Shown: piece by piece, positions 27,592 through 39,100 of the stretch
How positions within the stretch are numbered: the first letter of the stretch is position 1
Layout: every line of letters begins with the position of its first letter
Origin: Sphingomonas sp.
Lineage (GTDB): Bacteria > Pseudomonadota > Alphaproteobacteria > Sphingomonadales > Sphingomonadaceae
Direction of reading: 5' to 3'
DNA: 64,000 bases
Assembly (NCBI RefSeq): GCF_024508665.1
Contig: NZ_JANINP010000002.1
Span: 100,598-164,597, forward strand
Notes under the pieces: generated by a model
Told to the model about the DNA's origin: nothing
The model's database searches: none
What the model saw: only the letters and a program-made list of their open reading frames with translations
Translations under genes and position numbers: made by a program

Positions 27592-29916
27592 TCAGAACTT
27601 GGTCTTGAGCGTGACGAAGAACTGCTGCGGCGCCCCTACCAGCAGCGTCTGGTTGTCGCCGCGATTGCCGAATCCGTTCGAGCCGATCGTCGCGATATAC
27701 TTCTTGTCGAACAGGTTGGTGGCGTTGCCCTGAAGTTCGAACTTGCGGCCGTCGATATCGAGATGGACGCCGACCGTGGCGTCGAACAGCACGCGGCCCG
27801 GTACCGACTGGTCGTTCTCATAGGTGAAGTAGCGCTTCGACATATAGTTCGCGCCGATCCGCCCGAAGAACAACGTGCCGTCATAGGTGATCTCGCCCGA
27901 GGCAATGTGCTTGGGCGCGTCCACGACGGTCTTGCCGGCGGTATTGGCGATCACCGCCCCGGCCGCGTTGAAGACGTTATCGCGATAGGTCGAATCGTTA
28001 TACGCATAGGATGCGAACAGCCCGAAGCCGTAGGGCAGCTTGACCTGCCCGGTCGCCTCCACGCCGTAGGACCGGACCGAACCGACATTCTGCAGGATCG
28101 CGGGATTGCCGATGATACCCGCGCCGTTGGCGAAGGCGAGCAGGCGGTTCTGGAAGTCGATATAATAGCCGGCGATCGATCCGGTGAACGGCCCCGAATG
28201 GACGCGCGCGCCGAGTTCGTACGTGTCCGAGGTCTCGGGCTTGAGGTTGCCGAGATTGTTGAACCCGACCTGCGTCGTCGCGAACGGACCGCCCGTCGCC
28301 GAGGCGACGAACGCGCGCGTCACTTCGGTGAAGCCGCCGAACACTTCCGCCTGGCCGCCCAATTTGTAGACGAAACCGGCATGCGGTTGGAACCAGTCGG
28401 TGGTCTTGATCTTGCCCTGGGCAAGGTTGCCGCCGACGATCGGCGTTGCAGTTGCCCGGACGTCATAGCCTTTCCAGCCCAGATTGACCGTCAAATTGCC
28501 GAACGTCAGCTTGTCCTCGACATAATATTGCACCGTGTCGGTGTGATATTGGAAATCCCATTGCGTCGCGAACGGGTAATCCTGGAAATCGAGGCTATTA
28601 CGGGTCGAGACCGTCAAGCTGTCCAGCCCATAATAGCGCCGCGCCTGGCGGAAGTCGTTGCGTTCGTACCAGCCGCCGACGGTCAACTCGCCGAACATGC
28701 CGAGATCGCCGCCGACCGAGCCGAATACGCCCTTGCGGCGGATATCATATTCGGTGGTGCGGACCGAGATCGGCACGCCCGACGGCGACGGCACGTACGG
28801 AGTGAACCAGATGCCCTGGCCATGGTTCGAATGGTAATAGCCCTTAAGGCTCCACTTGATCTTCGAATCCCCGCGGCTCTCCGCGCCCAGCGACGCGAGA
28901 TAGTCGTTGCGGAGGCCCGCCGCGTCGAAATAGGCATCGTCGGCATTGGCGAACGGCGCCGGCCAGGCCGTCCCCGCCGCGGGGTTCGTCACCGGCGCAC
29001 CGGTATAGCCGTTATTGGCTCCGACTTGGGCGACCTCGACCGCCAGCGGGAAATCGTTGCTGATATTGTCCCAGCGCCAGCCGAGGCGGCGGATCATGTC
29101 GAGCGACATGTCCTGATAATCGTTCTCGCGCCGCGCCGAGAAATCGAACGCGCCGACCAGCCGGATTCCCGGCGTGACCGGTGCGATGAATTTGGCGTTG
29201 ACCTGGCTCTGCCGCTGCGAGCCCCAGCCCTTCCACTTGTCGGTGTCGGCAAAGGCATAGGAAACATAGGCCGACGGGCCATTGTCCCCCAGCGTGCCGG
29301 TGTCGAGGCGGAAGAAGGCGCGCACCGCATTGTCGCTGCCATAGGTGCCGTTGGCGGTGACGCCGAACGTCTCGCTCGGGTCGGACGAGAAGAATTCGAC
29401 CGTACCGCCCAGATTGTTGGTCGCCTGCGTCCCGATCGATCCCGCGCCCTGCGACACTCGCGTCTCGCCGATATTCTCCGAGCTGATGGCCCGGCTGATA
29501 TGCAGACCGTTGACGTTGCCATAGCTGCCGTCGCCGAGCGGGATGCCGTCGAGCGTGAAGCCGAGCTGATTCTGGTTGAAACCGCGGATCGAGACGCGTT
29601 CCGACCATTCATAGGCGCCGAACGGGTCGGCCGACTGGAAATTGACGCCGGGCAGTTTGGAAATCGCCTTGAGCGGGCTGGTGCCCGAAGCCAGGATATC
29701 GATGTCGGCGGCGCCGATCCGCTGCACCTGGCGCGATTCACCGCGGCCGATGACGATGATGTCGGTCGCGTCGGCGGCGGCCGGTGCACTATCGTCAACT
29801 GTCGGCGCCGCGGTCGCGGGCTTGTCGTCGGCAACGGGCTTGTCCGCGGCTTGGGCGGCGAGCGGCCAGGACAAGGCGGTGCCGGCAAGCAGACAGGCGG
29901 ATACGATGCGGATCAT
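27592..29916 (-). CDS. TonB-dependent outer-membrane receptor
   Basis: 774 residues: signal peptide (ACLLAGTALSWPLAAQAAD), a low-complexity Ala/Asp linker, a TonB-box-like DIIVIGR near 53-59, a plug domain (LKAISKLPGVNFQSADPF, SERVSIRGFNQNQLGFTLDG, GTQATNNLGGTVEFFSSDPS) and a ~22-strand barrel ending LVGAPQQFFVTLKTKF with the C-terminal Phe needed for barrel assembly. It takes up a ligand across the outer membrane using TonB energy. Its plug differs from the three paralogues at 32.8-42.5 kb. The neighbouring peptidase and acylase genes hint at peptide-like or amide ligands, but nothing here proves it. Confidence 0.93.
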   Translation of the reverse strand: MIRIVSACLLAGTALSWPLAAQAADKPVADDKPATAAPTVDDSAPAAADATDIIVIGRGESRQVQRIGAADIDILASGTSPLKAISKLPGVNFQSADPFGAYEWSERVSIRGFNQNQLGFTLDGIPLGDGSYGNVNGLHISRAISSENIGETRVSQGAGSIGTQATNNLGGTVEFFSSDPSETFGVTANGTYGSDNAVRAFFRLDTGTLGDNGPSAYVSYAFADTDKWKGWGSQRQSQVNAKFIAPVTPGIRLVGAFDFSARRENDYQDMSLDMIRRLGWRWDNISNDFPLAVEVAQVGANNGYTGAPVTNPAAGTAWPAPFANADDAYFDAAGLRNDYLASLGAESRGDSKIKWSLKGYYHSNHGQGIWFTPYVPSPSGVPISVRTTEYDIRRKGVFGSVGGDLGMFGELTVGGWYERNDFRQARRYYGLDSLTVSTRNSLDFQDYPFATQWDFQYHTDTVQYYVEDKLTFGNLTVNLGWKGYDVRATATPIVGGNLAQGKIKTTDWFQPHAGFVYKLGGQAEVFGGFTEVTRAFVASATGGPFATTQVGFNNLGNLKPETSDTYELGARVHSGPFTGSIAGYYIDFQNRLLAFANGAGIIGNPAILQNVGSVRSYGVEATGQVKLPYGFGLFASYAYNDSTYRDNVFNAAGAVIANTAGKTVVDAPKHIASGEITYDGTLFFGRIGANYMSKRYFTYENDQSVPGRVLFDATVGVHLDIDGRKFELQGNATNLFDKKYIATIGSNGFGNRGDNQTLLVGAPQQFFVTLKTKF

Positions 29917-30075
29917 GAAACATTCCCCTTGGGGCTACGTGAATCGTTCCCTCCGGGTCGCGCCTAGGCATGCTGCGTTGCACAATGGCGGCATTTGCAT
30001 TGCAGTCCGGAGAAAGGTTCGTGACGGACCCGTGACGATCACGACGCTAGGGGAGTTACGAATTGCGCCGAGGCC

Positions 30076-30103
30076 CTTGTGTTGCAAAGTTGCAACACTA
30101 AAT
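30076..30103 (+). promoter_or_regulatory. Candidate RpoH-type heat-shock promoter of clpB
   Basis: CTTG (30076-30079), an 18-base spacer and CTAAAT (30098-30103), close to the alphaproteobacterial sigma-32 pattern CTTG-N17/18-CYTATNT. The spacer region contains a near-perfect palindrome GTGTTGCAAAGTTGCAACAC (30079-30098). It lies 30 bases before the clpB start, so the untranslated leader would be short. Confidence 0.5.
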
Positions 30104-30132
30104 TCGAGCCAAGATTCGATCAGGGACGACCA

Positions 30133-32712
30133 ATGAACCTCGAAAAATTTACCGACCGCGCCAAGGGCTTCCTGCAATCCGCGCTGACCGTTGCGATCCG
30201 CATGAACCATCAGCAGATCACCCCAGAGCATCTGTTGAAGGCGCTGCTGGAAGACGAGCAGGGTCTTGCCGCTGGGTTGATCCAGAAGGCTGGCGGCGAC
30301 GCGAAAAAAGCGACGAGCGAAACTGACCTTGCTCTGTCCAAGATCGCTGCCGTTTCGGGCTCCGGCGCGCAGACCCAGCCGGGACTCAACAACGACGCCG
30401 TGCGCGTCCTCGATCAGGCCGAGCAGATCGCGCAGAAAGCGGGCGATTCCTACGTCACCGTCGAGCGGCTACTCGTCGCGCTCGCGCTCAGCCTCAACAC
30501 CGCCGCCGGCAAGGCGATCAAGGCCTCCGGCGCCACGCCTGAGGGCATAAACGCGGCGATCAACGAGCTGCGCGGCGGACGCACGGCCGATACGGCGGGC
30601 GCAGAGGACCGGTACGACGCACTGAAGAAGTTCGCGCGCGACCTGACCGAGGCGGCGCGCGACGGCAAGCTCGACCCGGTGATCGGGCGCGACGAGGAAA
30701 TCCGCCGCACGATCCAGATCCTGGCGCGCCGCACCAAGAACAACCCCGCGCTGATCGGCGAGCCCGGGGTCGGCAAGACCGCGATCGCCGAAGGCCTGGC
30801 GTTGCGCATCGCCAATGGCGACGTGCCCGATACGCTCAAGGACCGTCGTCTGATGGCGCTCGACATGGGGTCGCTGATCGCCGGCGCCAAATATCGCGGC
30901 GAGTTCGAGGAACGACTGAAAGGCGTGCTCGACGAGGTGAAGGCCGCGGAGGGCGACATCATCCTGTTCATCGACGAGATGCACACGCTGATCGGCGCGG
31001 GCAAGACCGACGGCGCGATGGACGCGTCCAACCTGTTGAAGCCGGCTCTGGCGCGCGGCGAGCTTCATTGCGTCGGCGCCACCACGCTCGACGAATATCG
31101 CAAATATGTCGAGAAGGACCCGGCGCTGCAGCGGCGTTTCCAACCGGTGTTCGTCGGCGAACCGACGGTCGAGGACACGATCTCGATCCTGCGCGGGCTG
31201 AAGGAGAAATATGAGCTCCACCACGGCGTGCGGATCACCGACGCGGCGCTGGTTTCGGCGGCGACGCTCTCCAACCGCTACATCACCGACCGGTTCCTGC
31301 CCGACAAGGCGATCGACCTGATGGACGAGGCGGCGAGCCGGATCCGCATGGAAGTCGAGTCCAAGCCGGAGGAGATCGAGACGCTCGACCGCCGCATCAT
31401 CCAGCTCAAGATCGAGCGGGAGGCGCTCAAGAAGGAGACCGACGCGGCGTCGAAGGAACGGCTCGCCAACCTCGAAGGCGAATTGGCCAATCTCGAACAG
31501 CAGTCGAGCGAACTGACGCAGCGCTGGCAGGCCGAGAAGGACAAGATCGGCGCCGAGGCCAAGCTCAAGGAACAGCTCGATCAGGCGCGGGTCGCGCTCG
31601 AGCAGGCTCAGCGCGCCGGTGACCTCGCCAAGGCGGGCGAGCTGTCCTACGGCACGATCCCGCAGCTCGAAAAGCAACTGGCCGAAGCGCAAGGATCGAC
31701 CGAGGGCGCGATGCTGCGCGAGGAAGTCACGGCCGAGGATATCGCTGCGGTCGTCAGCCGCTGGACCGGCATCCCGGTCGACCGGATGATGGAAGGCGAA
31801 CGCGAGAAACTGCTCCACATGGAGGCCGAGCTCGGCAAGCGGGTGATCGGCCAGGCCGATGCCGTGCGCGCGGTGTCGACCGCGGTGCGGCGCGCACGTG
31901 CCGGATTGCAGGATCCCAATCGACCGCTCGGCAGCTTCCTGTTCCTCGGCCCGACCGGCGTCGGCAAGACCGAACTGACCAAGGCGCTCGCCGAATTCCT
32001 GTTCGACGACAGCGCGGCGATGGTCCGCATCGACATGTCCGAGTTCATGGAAAAGCATTCCGTCGCCCGGTTGATCGGCGCGCCTCCAGGCTACGTTGGT
32101 TATGAGGAAGGCGGCGTTCTAACCGAAGCGGTTCGCAGGCGACCCTATCAGGTCGTGTTGTTCGACGAGGTCGAAAAGGCGCATGGCGACGTCTTCAACA
32201 TCCTGCTCCAGGTGCTCGACGACGGCCGGTTGACCGACGGCCAGGGCCGCACGGTCGACTTCACCAACACGATCATCGTGCTGACCTCCAACCTCGGCAG
32301 CCAGTTCCTGACGAGTCTGGGCGACGGCGAGAGCGTCGCGTCGGTCGAACCGCAGGTGATGGAAATCGTCCGCAGCCACTTCCGCCCGGAATTTCTCAAC
32401 CGGCTGGACGAGATAGTGCTGTTCCATCGATTGGGGCAAAGCGAGATGGCGCCGATCGTCGACATCCAGGTCGCGCGCGTCGCGAAACTGCTCGCCGACC
32501 GCAAGATCGTGATCGAGCTGACACAGGCGGCGCGCGACTGGCTCGGCCGCGTCGGCTACGACCCCGTCTATGGCGCTCGCCCGTTGAAACGCGCGGTGCA
32601 GCGCTATCTGCAGGATCCGCTCGCCGACCTGATCCTGTCGGGCGGAGTCAAGGACGGGCAGACCGTGAAGGTCGATGAGGGCGATGGCAAGCTGACGCTG
32701 TCGGTCGCCTGA
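30133..32712 (+). CDS. clpB: ATP-dependent disaggregase ClpB
   Basis: 859 residues from ATG 30133 ([17 protein letters not shown]), the standard length. N-terminal Clp repeats (about 1-145), AAA-1 with Walker A GEPGVGKT near 203 and Walker [11 protein letters not shown], the middle coiled-coil propeller (about 405-525, [20 protein letters not shown]), AAA-2 with GPTGVGKTE near 605 and [10 protein letters not shown]. It rescues aggregated proteins together with DnaK and is heat-induced; a candidate heat-shock promoter precedes it. A bidirectional terminator follows. Confidence 0.98.
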   Translation: MNLEKFTDRAKGFLQSALTVAIRMNHQQITPEHLLKALLEDEQGLAAGLIQKAGGDAKKATSETDLALSKIAAVSGSGAQTQPGLNNDAVRVLDQAEQIAQKAGDSYVTVERLLVALALSLNTAAGKAIKASGATPEGINAAINELRGGRTADTAGAEDRYDALKKFARDLTEAARDGKLDPVIGRDEEIRRTIQILARRTKNNPALIGEPGVGKTAIAEGLALRIANGDVPDTLKDRRLMALDMGSLIAGAKYRGEFEERLKGVLDEVKAAEGDIILFIDEMHTLIGAGKTDGAMDASNLLKPALARGELHCVGATTLDEYRKYVEKDPALQRRFQPVFVGEPTVEDTISILRGLKEKYELHHGVRITDAALVSAATLSNRYITDRFLPDKAIDLMDEAASRIRMEVESKPEEIETLDRRIIQLKIEREALKKETDAASKERLANLEGELANLEQQSSELTQRWQAEKDKIGAEAKLKEQLDQARVALEQAQRAGDLAKAGELSYGTIPQLEKQLAEAQGSTEGAMLREEVTAEDIAAVVSRWTGIPVDRMMEGEREKLLHMEAELGKRVIGQADAVRAVSTAVRRARAGLQDPNRPLGSFLFLGPTGVGKTELTKALAEFLFDDSAAMVRIDMSEFMEKHSVARLIGAPPGYVGYEEGGVLTEAVRRRPYQVVLFDEVEKAHGDVFNILLQVLDDGRLTDGQGRTVDFTNTIIVLTSNLGSQFLTSLGDGESVASVEPQVMEIVRSHFRPEFLNRLDEIVLFHRLGQSEMAPIVDIQVARVAKLLADRKIVIELTQAARDWLGRVGYDPVYGARPLKRAVQRYLQDPLADLILSGGVKDGQTVKVDEGDGKLTLSVA

Positions 32713-32732
32713 TCGGAGGCCGTCATCGACGC

Positions 32733-32776
32733 AAAAAAAGGGGGCCGCTCCATCGCTGGAGCGGCCCCATTCTTTT
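32733..32776. terminator. Bidirectional terminator between clpB and a TonB receptor
   Basis: Perfect 12-bp stem GGGGCCGCTCCA / TGGAGCGGCCCC with a TCGC loop (32741-32768). It is flanked by AAAAAAAG on the left, a U-run for the minus strand, and by TTCTTTTG on the right for the plus strand. It serves convergent genes. Confidence 0.9.
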
Positions 32777-32790
32777 GCGCGAGTCCCGGC

Positions 32791-35700
32791 TTAGAAGCCG
32801 AACTTGACGCCCGCCTTCATGTAGCGGCCCAGGATACCCTCGCCACCCTGAATCGGGTTGTACGCATGGGCACCATAGGTGACCGTATCGATCGGCGGCA
32901 GGCGATCGGCGAGGTTCTGCACTGTCGCATAGAAGGTGAACTTGTCGTTGATCTTCACCTGGCCTGTCAGGTCGACCGTCACATAGGAACCGACGCGGCA
33001 CGGCAAGGAGCCGTCGTCCAGACCGCAATCCTTGTAGCCGGTACCCTGATCCATCGCCGACAGATCGTAGCCGTCGAAGTAATTGACCGTGCCGCTCAGC
33101 TGGAACTTTCCGATATCCAGCGTCGAGGTCCAGGTGCCCTTCCACTTCGGCGTACCCGACCCGGCGGTCAGGTTGAAGTTGCCCAGCGTGCCGTCATAAC
33201 GCTCGACCGTTCCATCGGGGAACTCCGTCTTCAGTTCGAAGATGTAGCTCGCCTCCGCATTGGTCGAGAACCTGATGTTGTCGGAGATATTGAAGTGGGC
33301 ATTGATGCCCAGATCCAGACCGGAGGTCTGGAGCGTATTGGCATTGATGAACTCCGACTGGACGAACGCGATACGCGGCAGTGCACCGGGATGATTCACA
33401 TCCGCCACGTCCGGCACGATGTTGTAGCCCGCCGGAATTGCCTGGCCGCTGTAATAAGCCAAGATCGCCGGGGCGTTGTTCGCCGTCGTGATCACGTTCG
33501 TCTTGCGAATGTTGTAATATTCCGCCGAGATCGAAACGTTGCGGACGGGTTCGAATACCACGCCGCCGGTGAAGCTGCGCGATTTCTCCGGCTTCAGGTT
33601 CGGATTCGACAACGATGTCGCACCATAGGACGTCGACCGAATGTACGTCGGGCAGCTGGAGAAAGTCGCCTGCGAACATCCGTACTGGGCCAGATAGGAA
33701 TCCGGATAGGTTGCCGAATTGACCGTCACATAACCCGTCGTCGGGAAGGTCGCGTTGGCCTCGCCGAAGCTGGGGATGCGGAATCCGCGTGAGTAGGTTC
33801 CCCGCAGCGTGATCTGGCGGATCGGCTTCACAACCAAACCGACCTTGGGAGAGAAGTTGTCGATCCCATTGGGATAACGATCGTAGCGCGCGCCGGCACT
33901 CAGCGTGACCGCGTCGATGATCGGCGCGTTAAGTTCGCCATAGGCCGACCAGACCGAGCGGCTGCCCTTGGCGGCGAAGCCGTTGAGCGTGAAATACCGC
34001 TGGGTCCCGCCGTTGATGTCCGAGTTAAGGCTCGGCGCATCGACTGCTTCGTAGCGATAACCCACACCGACCGCCAACTGGAGCGGACCACCGGGCAGCT
34101 GGGCCAGCTCACCCGAGACATTGGCATCAACCTGGACCAGGTCCGACGTCGCGACGTTCGAAACGGTCGGTGCCAGATAGTCCCACTGGGCCTGCGAGTT
34201 CTTGCTCAGGTCGACAAAGTTGAAGCTGCCATCGTTGATGACGTCGAGCAGGTGCTGGATGTAGACGTAACCGGAGCTCTTGCGACGCAGGTCGACGTGC
34301 ATGGCGGTCGCCGTCACGTTGTACTGCCAGTTGTCGTTCAGATAGCCCTTCACCCCGAGCGCGCCGCGATAGGCACGGGTACGCGTCTCGTCATGCGTGA
34401 TCAGCGGAGCGAGGCGACCGATCAACGCTGCCGTCTGCCCCGAGGCCGCAAACGGATTGTTGGGGTTCAGCGTACCATTTGCCGCCGTGCAAGCCACGGT
34501 CGTGCCGCGCGGGCAGACATAGACCGGAAGCTGCAAAATGGTGTTGTTGCCGTAATAGGCGATGTTTCCGCGCGTGCTGTAACGCGGGAAGTAGAACGGC
34601 GCCGGCGCATTGGCATAGATGGCGGCGGGGAGTCCGTCGCTCTGCACATCCGTCTGCAGGAAGTTCGCCGACGCGAACAATTCTCCCCGGTCACCAAAGC
34701 GTGCGGTGAAGCGACCCGAGACTCCAAAGCGCTGGATTTCCGGATTGATGACGCCGTAATTCATCGTCTGATCATCCTGACAGACGGTGGTCGGCGCATG
34801 GGGATTGTCGGCAAGCTCGCCCGCCGTCAGATTGTACGCCGAACTGCGCTGGCACCCGGCCGCAGCATTGAGCAGCTGATAACGGCCCGCCACCGAGCCA
34901 TTGGTCGGATCCGCGGCCCCAACGAACAATGTGCTGCCGCCGCCGGTCGTGACGGGGCTGAAACCCACGTAATTGCCATCCGCGTCCAGGCCATCGATGA
35001 CGTTGTTCGCGCCCGCTACCCCATTGTGGGAGATACGCGAGTAATTGTCCGAGTTGTAAGGATAAGGGCGATCGCTGTTCTTCAGCTGGGCCTGACGGTA
35101 ATAGAAGCCGCTGATATAAGCGTTGTAGCCATCCTTATCGAGATCGCCCATGCCTGCGGTCAGCGAGAGCCGATATTGCGAACCATCGCCGCGCTCGGAA
35201 ATACCGGCTTCCGCGCGCCCGGTAATGCCTTTGACCTGCTTCTTGGTGATGATGTTCACCACGCCCGCGATGGCGTCCGCGCCATAAGTCGCCGAAGCGC
35301 CATCACGCAGCACTTCGACATTCTCGACGATATCGTCGGGGATCGTGTTCAGATCGACGAAATTGCGCGTGCCGTCGTCGGCAAGCGGATAATAAGCCGC
35401 ACGCATTCCGTCGAACAGCACCAGGGTGGAGTTGGTCGTCAGACCGCGGAGCGAGATCGCCGAAGCACCCGACGCGAAGGCACCGTTCGCCGAGAAGCTG
35501 TTGGTCAGCGCAGGTCCGTTGTTCGCCGCCAAGCGCTGAACGCCCTCCTGCACAGTGCTGATGCCGCGTTGGTCCAGATTTTCGCTGGACAAGGTGGTCA
35601 CCGGCGACGCGGTGATCTTGCTGCGCAGCAGGGTGCCGGTAACGACGATGTCGCCGGCGGCCGATGCCTGGTCATCCTGCGGTGCAGGCGCCGCGGAAGC

Positions 35701-35838
35701 ATCGGGCGCGGCGGCGGGTGTCTCCTGGGCCAACGCCGGCGCGGCGAGCAACGCGGACGCGCCAGCGCCGCACAGCACCAGAGCGCGCAAGGCCGCGCTT
35801 CCGCGGAGTGAGCGCGAAACAGTCGAATTGGTGATCAC
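32791..35838 (-). CDS. TonB-dependent receptor (long, Cys-loop type), paralogue 1
   Basis: 1015 residues, GTG start at 35838 with AAGGGA upstream (leader MITNSTVSRSLRGSAALRAL, signal peptide ending near PALAQE). An Ala/Pro/Asp linker, the TonB-box-like DIVVTGTLLRSK, and a plug with DGASATYGADAIAGVVNII. The barrel contains paired-cysteine segments (GCQRS...TVCQDDQ near 330-355; YVCPRG...VACTAANGTLNPNNPFA near 445-470) and ends LGRYMKAGVKFGF. It shares leader, start context and these loops with the gene at 36133. Likely ligand: a peptide or oligosaccharide, unknown. Confidence 0.94.
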   Translation of the reverse strand: MITNSTVSRSLRGSAALRALVLCGAGASALLAAPALAQETPAAAPDASAAPAPQDDQASAAGDIVVTGTLLRSKITASPVTTLSSENLDQRGISTVQEGVQRLAANNGPALTNSFSANGAFASGASAISLRGLTTNSTLVLFDGMRAAYYPLADDGTRNFVDLNTIPDDIVENVEVLRDGASATYGADAIAGVVNIITKKQVKGITGRAEAGISERGDGSQYRLSLTAGMGDLDKDGYNAYISGFYYRQAQLKNSDRPYPYNSDNYSRISHNGVAGANNVIDGLDADGNYVGFSPVTTGGGSTLFVGAADPTNGSVAGRYQLLNAAAGCQRSSAYNLTAGELADNPHAPTTVCQDDQTMNYGVINPEIQRFGVSGRFTARFGDRGELFASANFLQTDVQSDGLPAAIYANAPAPFYFPRYSTRGNIAYYGNNTILQLPVYVCPRGTTVACTAANGTLNPNNPFAASGQTAALIGRLAPLITHDETRTRAYRGALGVKGYLNDNWQYNVTATAMHVDLRRKSSGYVYIQHLLDVINDGSFNFVDLSKNSQAQWDYLAPTVSNVATSDLVQVDANVSGELAQLPGGPLQLAVGVGYRYEAVDAPSLNSDINGGTQRYFTLNGFAAKGSRSVWSAYGELNAPIIDAVTLSAGARYDRYPNGIDNFSPKVGLVVKPIRQITLRGTYSRGFRIPSFGEANATFPTTGYVTVNSATYPDSYLAQYGCSQATFSSCPTYIRSTSYGATSLSNPNLKPEKSRSFTGGVVFEPVRNVSISAEYYNIRKTNVITTANNAPAILAYYSGQAIPAGYNIVPDVADVNHPGALPRIAFVQSEFINANTLQTSGLDLGINAHFNISDNIRFSTNAEASYIFELKTEFPDGTVERYDGTLGNFNLTAGSGTPKWKGTWTSTLDIGKFQLSGTVNYFDGYDLSAMDQGTGYKDCGLDDGSLPCRVGSYVTVDLTGQVKINDKFTFYATVQNLADRLPPIDTVTYGAHAYNPIQGGEGILGRYMKAGVKFGF

Positions 35839-36073
35839 GTAATAATCCCTTTTGCCTGGCCCGTCCGTTCCCCCCTTGCGGTGCGAGCGTCGCCAAGCCC
35901 CTACGAAACCACCCTCCCAGGCACGTTCGAGGCAGAGGGCGCGGGATGAAGGTCTCTTAGCCGGCTGTAAAGTCGCGTCTTATCAGTGGCGTAAGTTTGG
36001 CGATGGCTGTAGCAAATTGGCAACGCTCGCCGAATAGATCGGTCCAAACGAAGTATTCGCCCGCGCTTGGGGC

Positions 36074-36105
36074 AAAAAAAGAGCCGCTCCCTGAGGGAGC
36101 GGCTC
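36074..36105 (-). terminator. Rho-independent terminator downstream of the paralogue 2 gene
   Basis: Perfect 11-bp stem GAGCCGCTCCC-TGA-GGGAGCGGCTC (36081-36105) followed on the minus strand by TTTTTTTGCC. The gene ends 28 bases upstream of it in transcription order. The rest of the gap 35839-36132 holds the paralogue 1 promoter region, with no other feature I can name. Confidence 0.9.
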
Positions 36106-36132
36106 CTAATTTAAGCCGTTCGGCAGACCGAC

Positions 36133-39100
36133 CTAGAAGTCGACCTTCGCGCCGACGCGGAAGTAACGCCCGATGAACAGGCGATCAGCCCAAGCCGGGT
36201 TGAACTGATAGAGGCCATAGGCCGCGTTCGGTTCGTACGGCGGCTTGTCATTCAGCAGGTTTTGAATGTCGGCGTACAGCGTGAACTTCTTGTCGATCTT
36301 GGTCTCGATGTGACCGTCGAGGTTGAAGGTCGCACCGGCATGGCACAACACAGGCGAACCGTCGTTGTAGGTCAGGATCTGACCGTTGTCGGCACTGGCC
36401 TGGCAATCGCCATAGACGCCACCCGAGTCCGTCGCCACTTCCGAATATCCGCTGGTATAGTAAGCGGTCACGCTGATGCTCGTCGCGTCGTTGAACGTCA
36501 GCGTGTTCTGCCACGTCGCGCGCCAGCGCGGAGCGCCCGAGCACGACGTGATGTTGCAGGCGCCGAGCGACCCGTCATAGCGGCTGACCGTACCATCCTC
36601 GTTGGTCTGCTGAAGACGGATCAGCAGCGAAGCGTTGGCGGCGGTCTTCCACTCGAGGCTATTGGTGATCGGGAAGCGTCCGCTTGCCGAGAAGTCGATA
36701 CCCTTGGCCAGGAACGAATCGGCGTTCTTGTACGAACCACCGACGAAGCCGAGCAGCGGCAGTGCCCCCGGGTTCTGCTGGTCGGCCACACCCTTGGTGA
36801 TCGTGATACCCGGAACGTTAACGACACCGTTATTGGTGTAGTATTGGTTCAGGATGTCCTGGGTCACCGACACGGGGATGATCACGTTGGTGATCTTGGT
36901 CGACCAGAAGTCCGCGGTCAGCGTGATGCGCTTGGTCGGCTGTAGCACGATACCACCGGTAAACGACGTTGCCTTTTCGGGCGACAGATTGCGGTTACCT
37001 TCCGAGGTGAGGCCGTACGAATAGCCGCCCGAATAATAGCTCGGGTTGCTCGCGTGCGCGGCGCAGAACGCAGTGAACGTCGGCGAGGCGCAATTGATCG
37101 TGCTGTTGACGTAACCCGTCGTCGGCAGCGCGAACGATTCGCTGAAGCTCGGGATACGGAAGCCCTTCGAGTAGGTGCTCCGCAGCTTGACCTGCTCGAT
37201 CGGCTTAAACTCGGCCTCGAACTTCGGCGAGAAGCGGCTCTGACCGGTCGAATAAGAGTCGTACGAACCTTCCGCCTTGACCTTCAGCATGTCGACGATC
37301 GGAGCGGTGATTTCATACCCTGCCGACCAGACGTGCCGATTGCCATCCACGCCCACCGCGTTGATCCCGAAGTAGCGTGAGTTAGGCGTGGTTGTCGTCG
37401 GCGGATTGGCGCTCGGATTGTGGATGGCTTCGTACCGGAACTGACCAGTCACCGCGACGTTGAGCGCGCCGCCCGGCAGGTTGAACAGATCCTTGTTCAC
37501 CGCGGCCTGGATCTGCGTCAGCTTCGAAACCGAACGATTGAAGTTGGGCTTGAACACTCCCTCGATCTGCGCCTGGGTGTTCTGCGACTGGTCTACGAAG
37601 TTGTACGTTCCCTTCGCGATCGCGTCGAGCAGGCCCTGCAAATAGACGTAGCCGCGATTCTGGGTCTTGAGCACCACCGATGATACGGTACCGTTCAAGC
37701 TGACGTTCCAACCGTCGCCGATCGTACCGTCGATACCGCCGCTCAAGCGATAGGTACGGGTGTCGGTGTTGGTCGTACGCGAAACCGGCGAGAGCGCGAC
37801 GAGACGGGCCAGATTGCCAGCCGCCGCGAACGGGTTGTTCGGGTTCAGCGTGCCGTTGCCGGCGTTACAACCCGAAGCAAGAATAGACCCACCGGTAACG
37901 GTCGCGGTTCCCGCCGAGCAAACATAGACCGGCAAGAAGATCTGGCTGACCGTCGTGGTTATACCACCGGCAGCCGTCGAACCCGTGAAGCCCTGTGGGC
38001 CGGCGTTGTTACCCTTAGTGCTGGTGTTGTAATAATTGGCCATCAAATAGGCTTCGCCGAACGAGCCCAGCCTGACGGTTACGCGACCGTTCAGACCCTT
38101 ACGAGTGATGTCCGAATTGTACGCACGATATTCGTTTACCAGGTCCTCCTGGCAAACCTGCGCCGGCGTGATCGTGCCGCCGCGCTGTGCCGCGGTCAAA
38201 GTCGCTACCGGAAGGCCTTGGCAGCCCAGAGAGGGGTTCAGCAGCTGATAGCCGCCGAGCGACGTCAGCGCAGTGCTGTACGGCCGGACAAACGGCACGC
38301 GGGTCGAGGCAAAACCACCATAGCTGCCATCGGCCTGGATGCCGTTGCGAATACCGTTGAACAAGCAGCCTTGTGCAGCCGTGCCGCAAATCTGGCTCTG
38401 GTCGGCGGTGTTGAACGGATAACCGCGCGCATTCACGAGCAGCGGATCGTTCTTCTGATACTCGCCGTTGACGTAGACGTTGAAGCCTTGGGTATCGAGA
38501 TCACCATAGCCACCCGTCGCGCTGATGCTCCGCGCGCCGGCATCGCCCTTCTGCGAGATGCCTGCCGAGGCGTTGAGGTGCAGGCCGGTCACTTGGCGCT
38601 TGACGATGACGTTGATCACGCCCGCAATCGCGTCCGAACCATAGGTCGCCGACGCGCCGTCGAGGAGCGTGTCGATGCGATCGACGATCGAGATCGGAAT
38701 GGTGTTGATGTCGACGAAGTTGCGATAGCCGTCATCGCCCAGCGGATAGGGCGCGGTGCGCATGCCGTTGAACAGCGTCAGCGTATAGGCGTCGTTGAGG
38801 CCGCGCAGCGACGGCGCCGAAGCACCGGTGGCGAAACCGAACGACGACCAGCTCGGCGGCGCGGTGCCGGCGTTGTTGGCCGTCAGGAGCTGCAGTGCAT
38901 CGGCAACGGTGTTGACGCCGCGGTTCTGCAGATCTTCCGCCGTCGTGGTGACGACCGGCGACGCCGTCGCGGCGGCCGGGTTGCGGGAAATCGAGCCCGT
39001 GATGATGATGTCGCCGTTCTTGTTGTCGTCCTGCGGAGCGGCGCTGGTCGAAGCCGCGGCCGGAGCCGGGGTTTCCTGCGCCATGGCAGGTGCCACGGCA

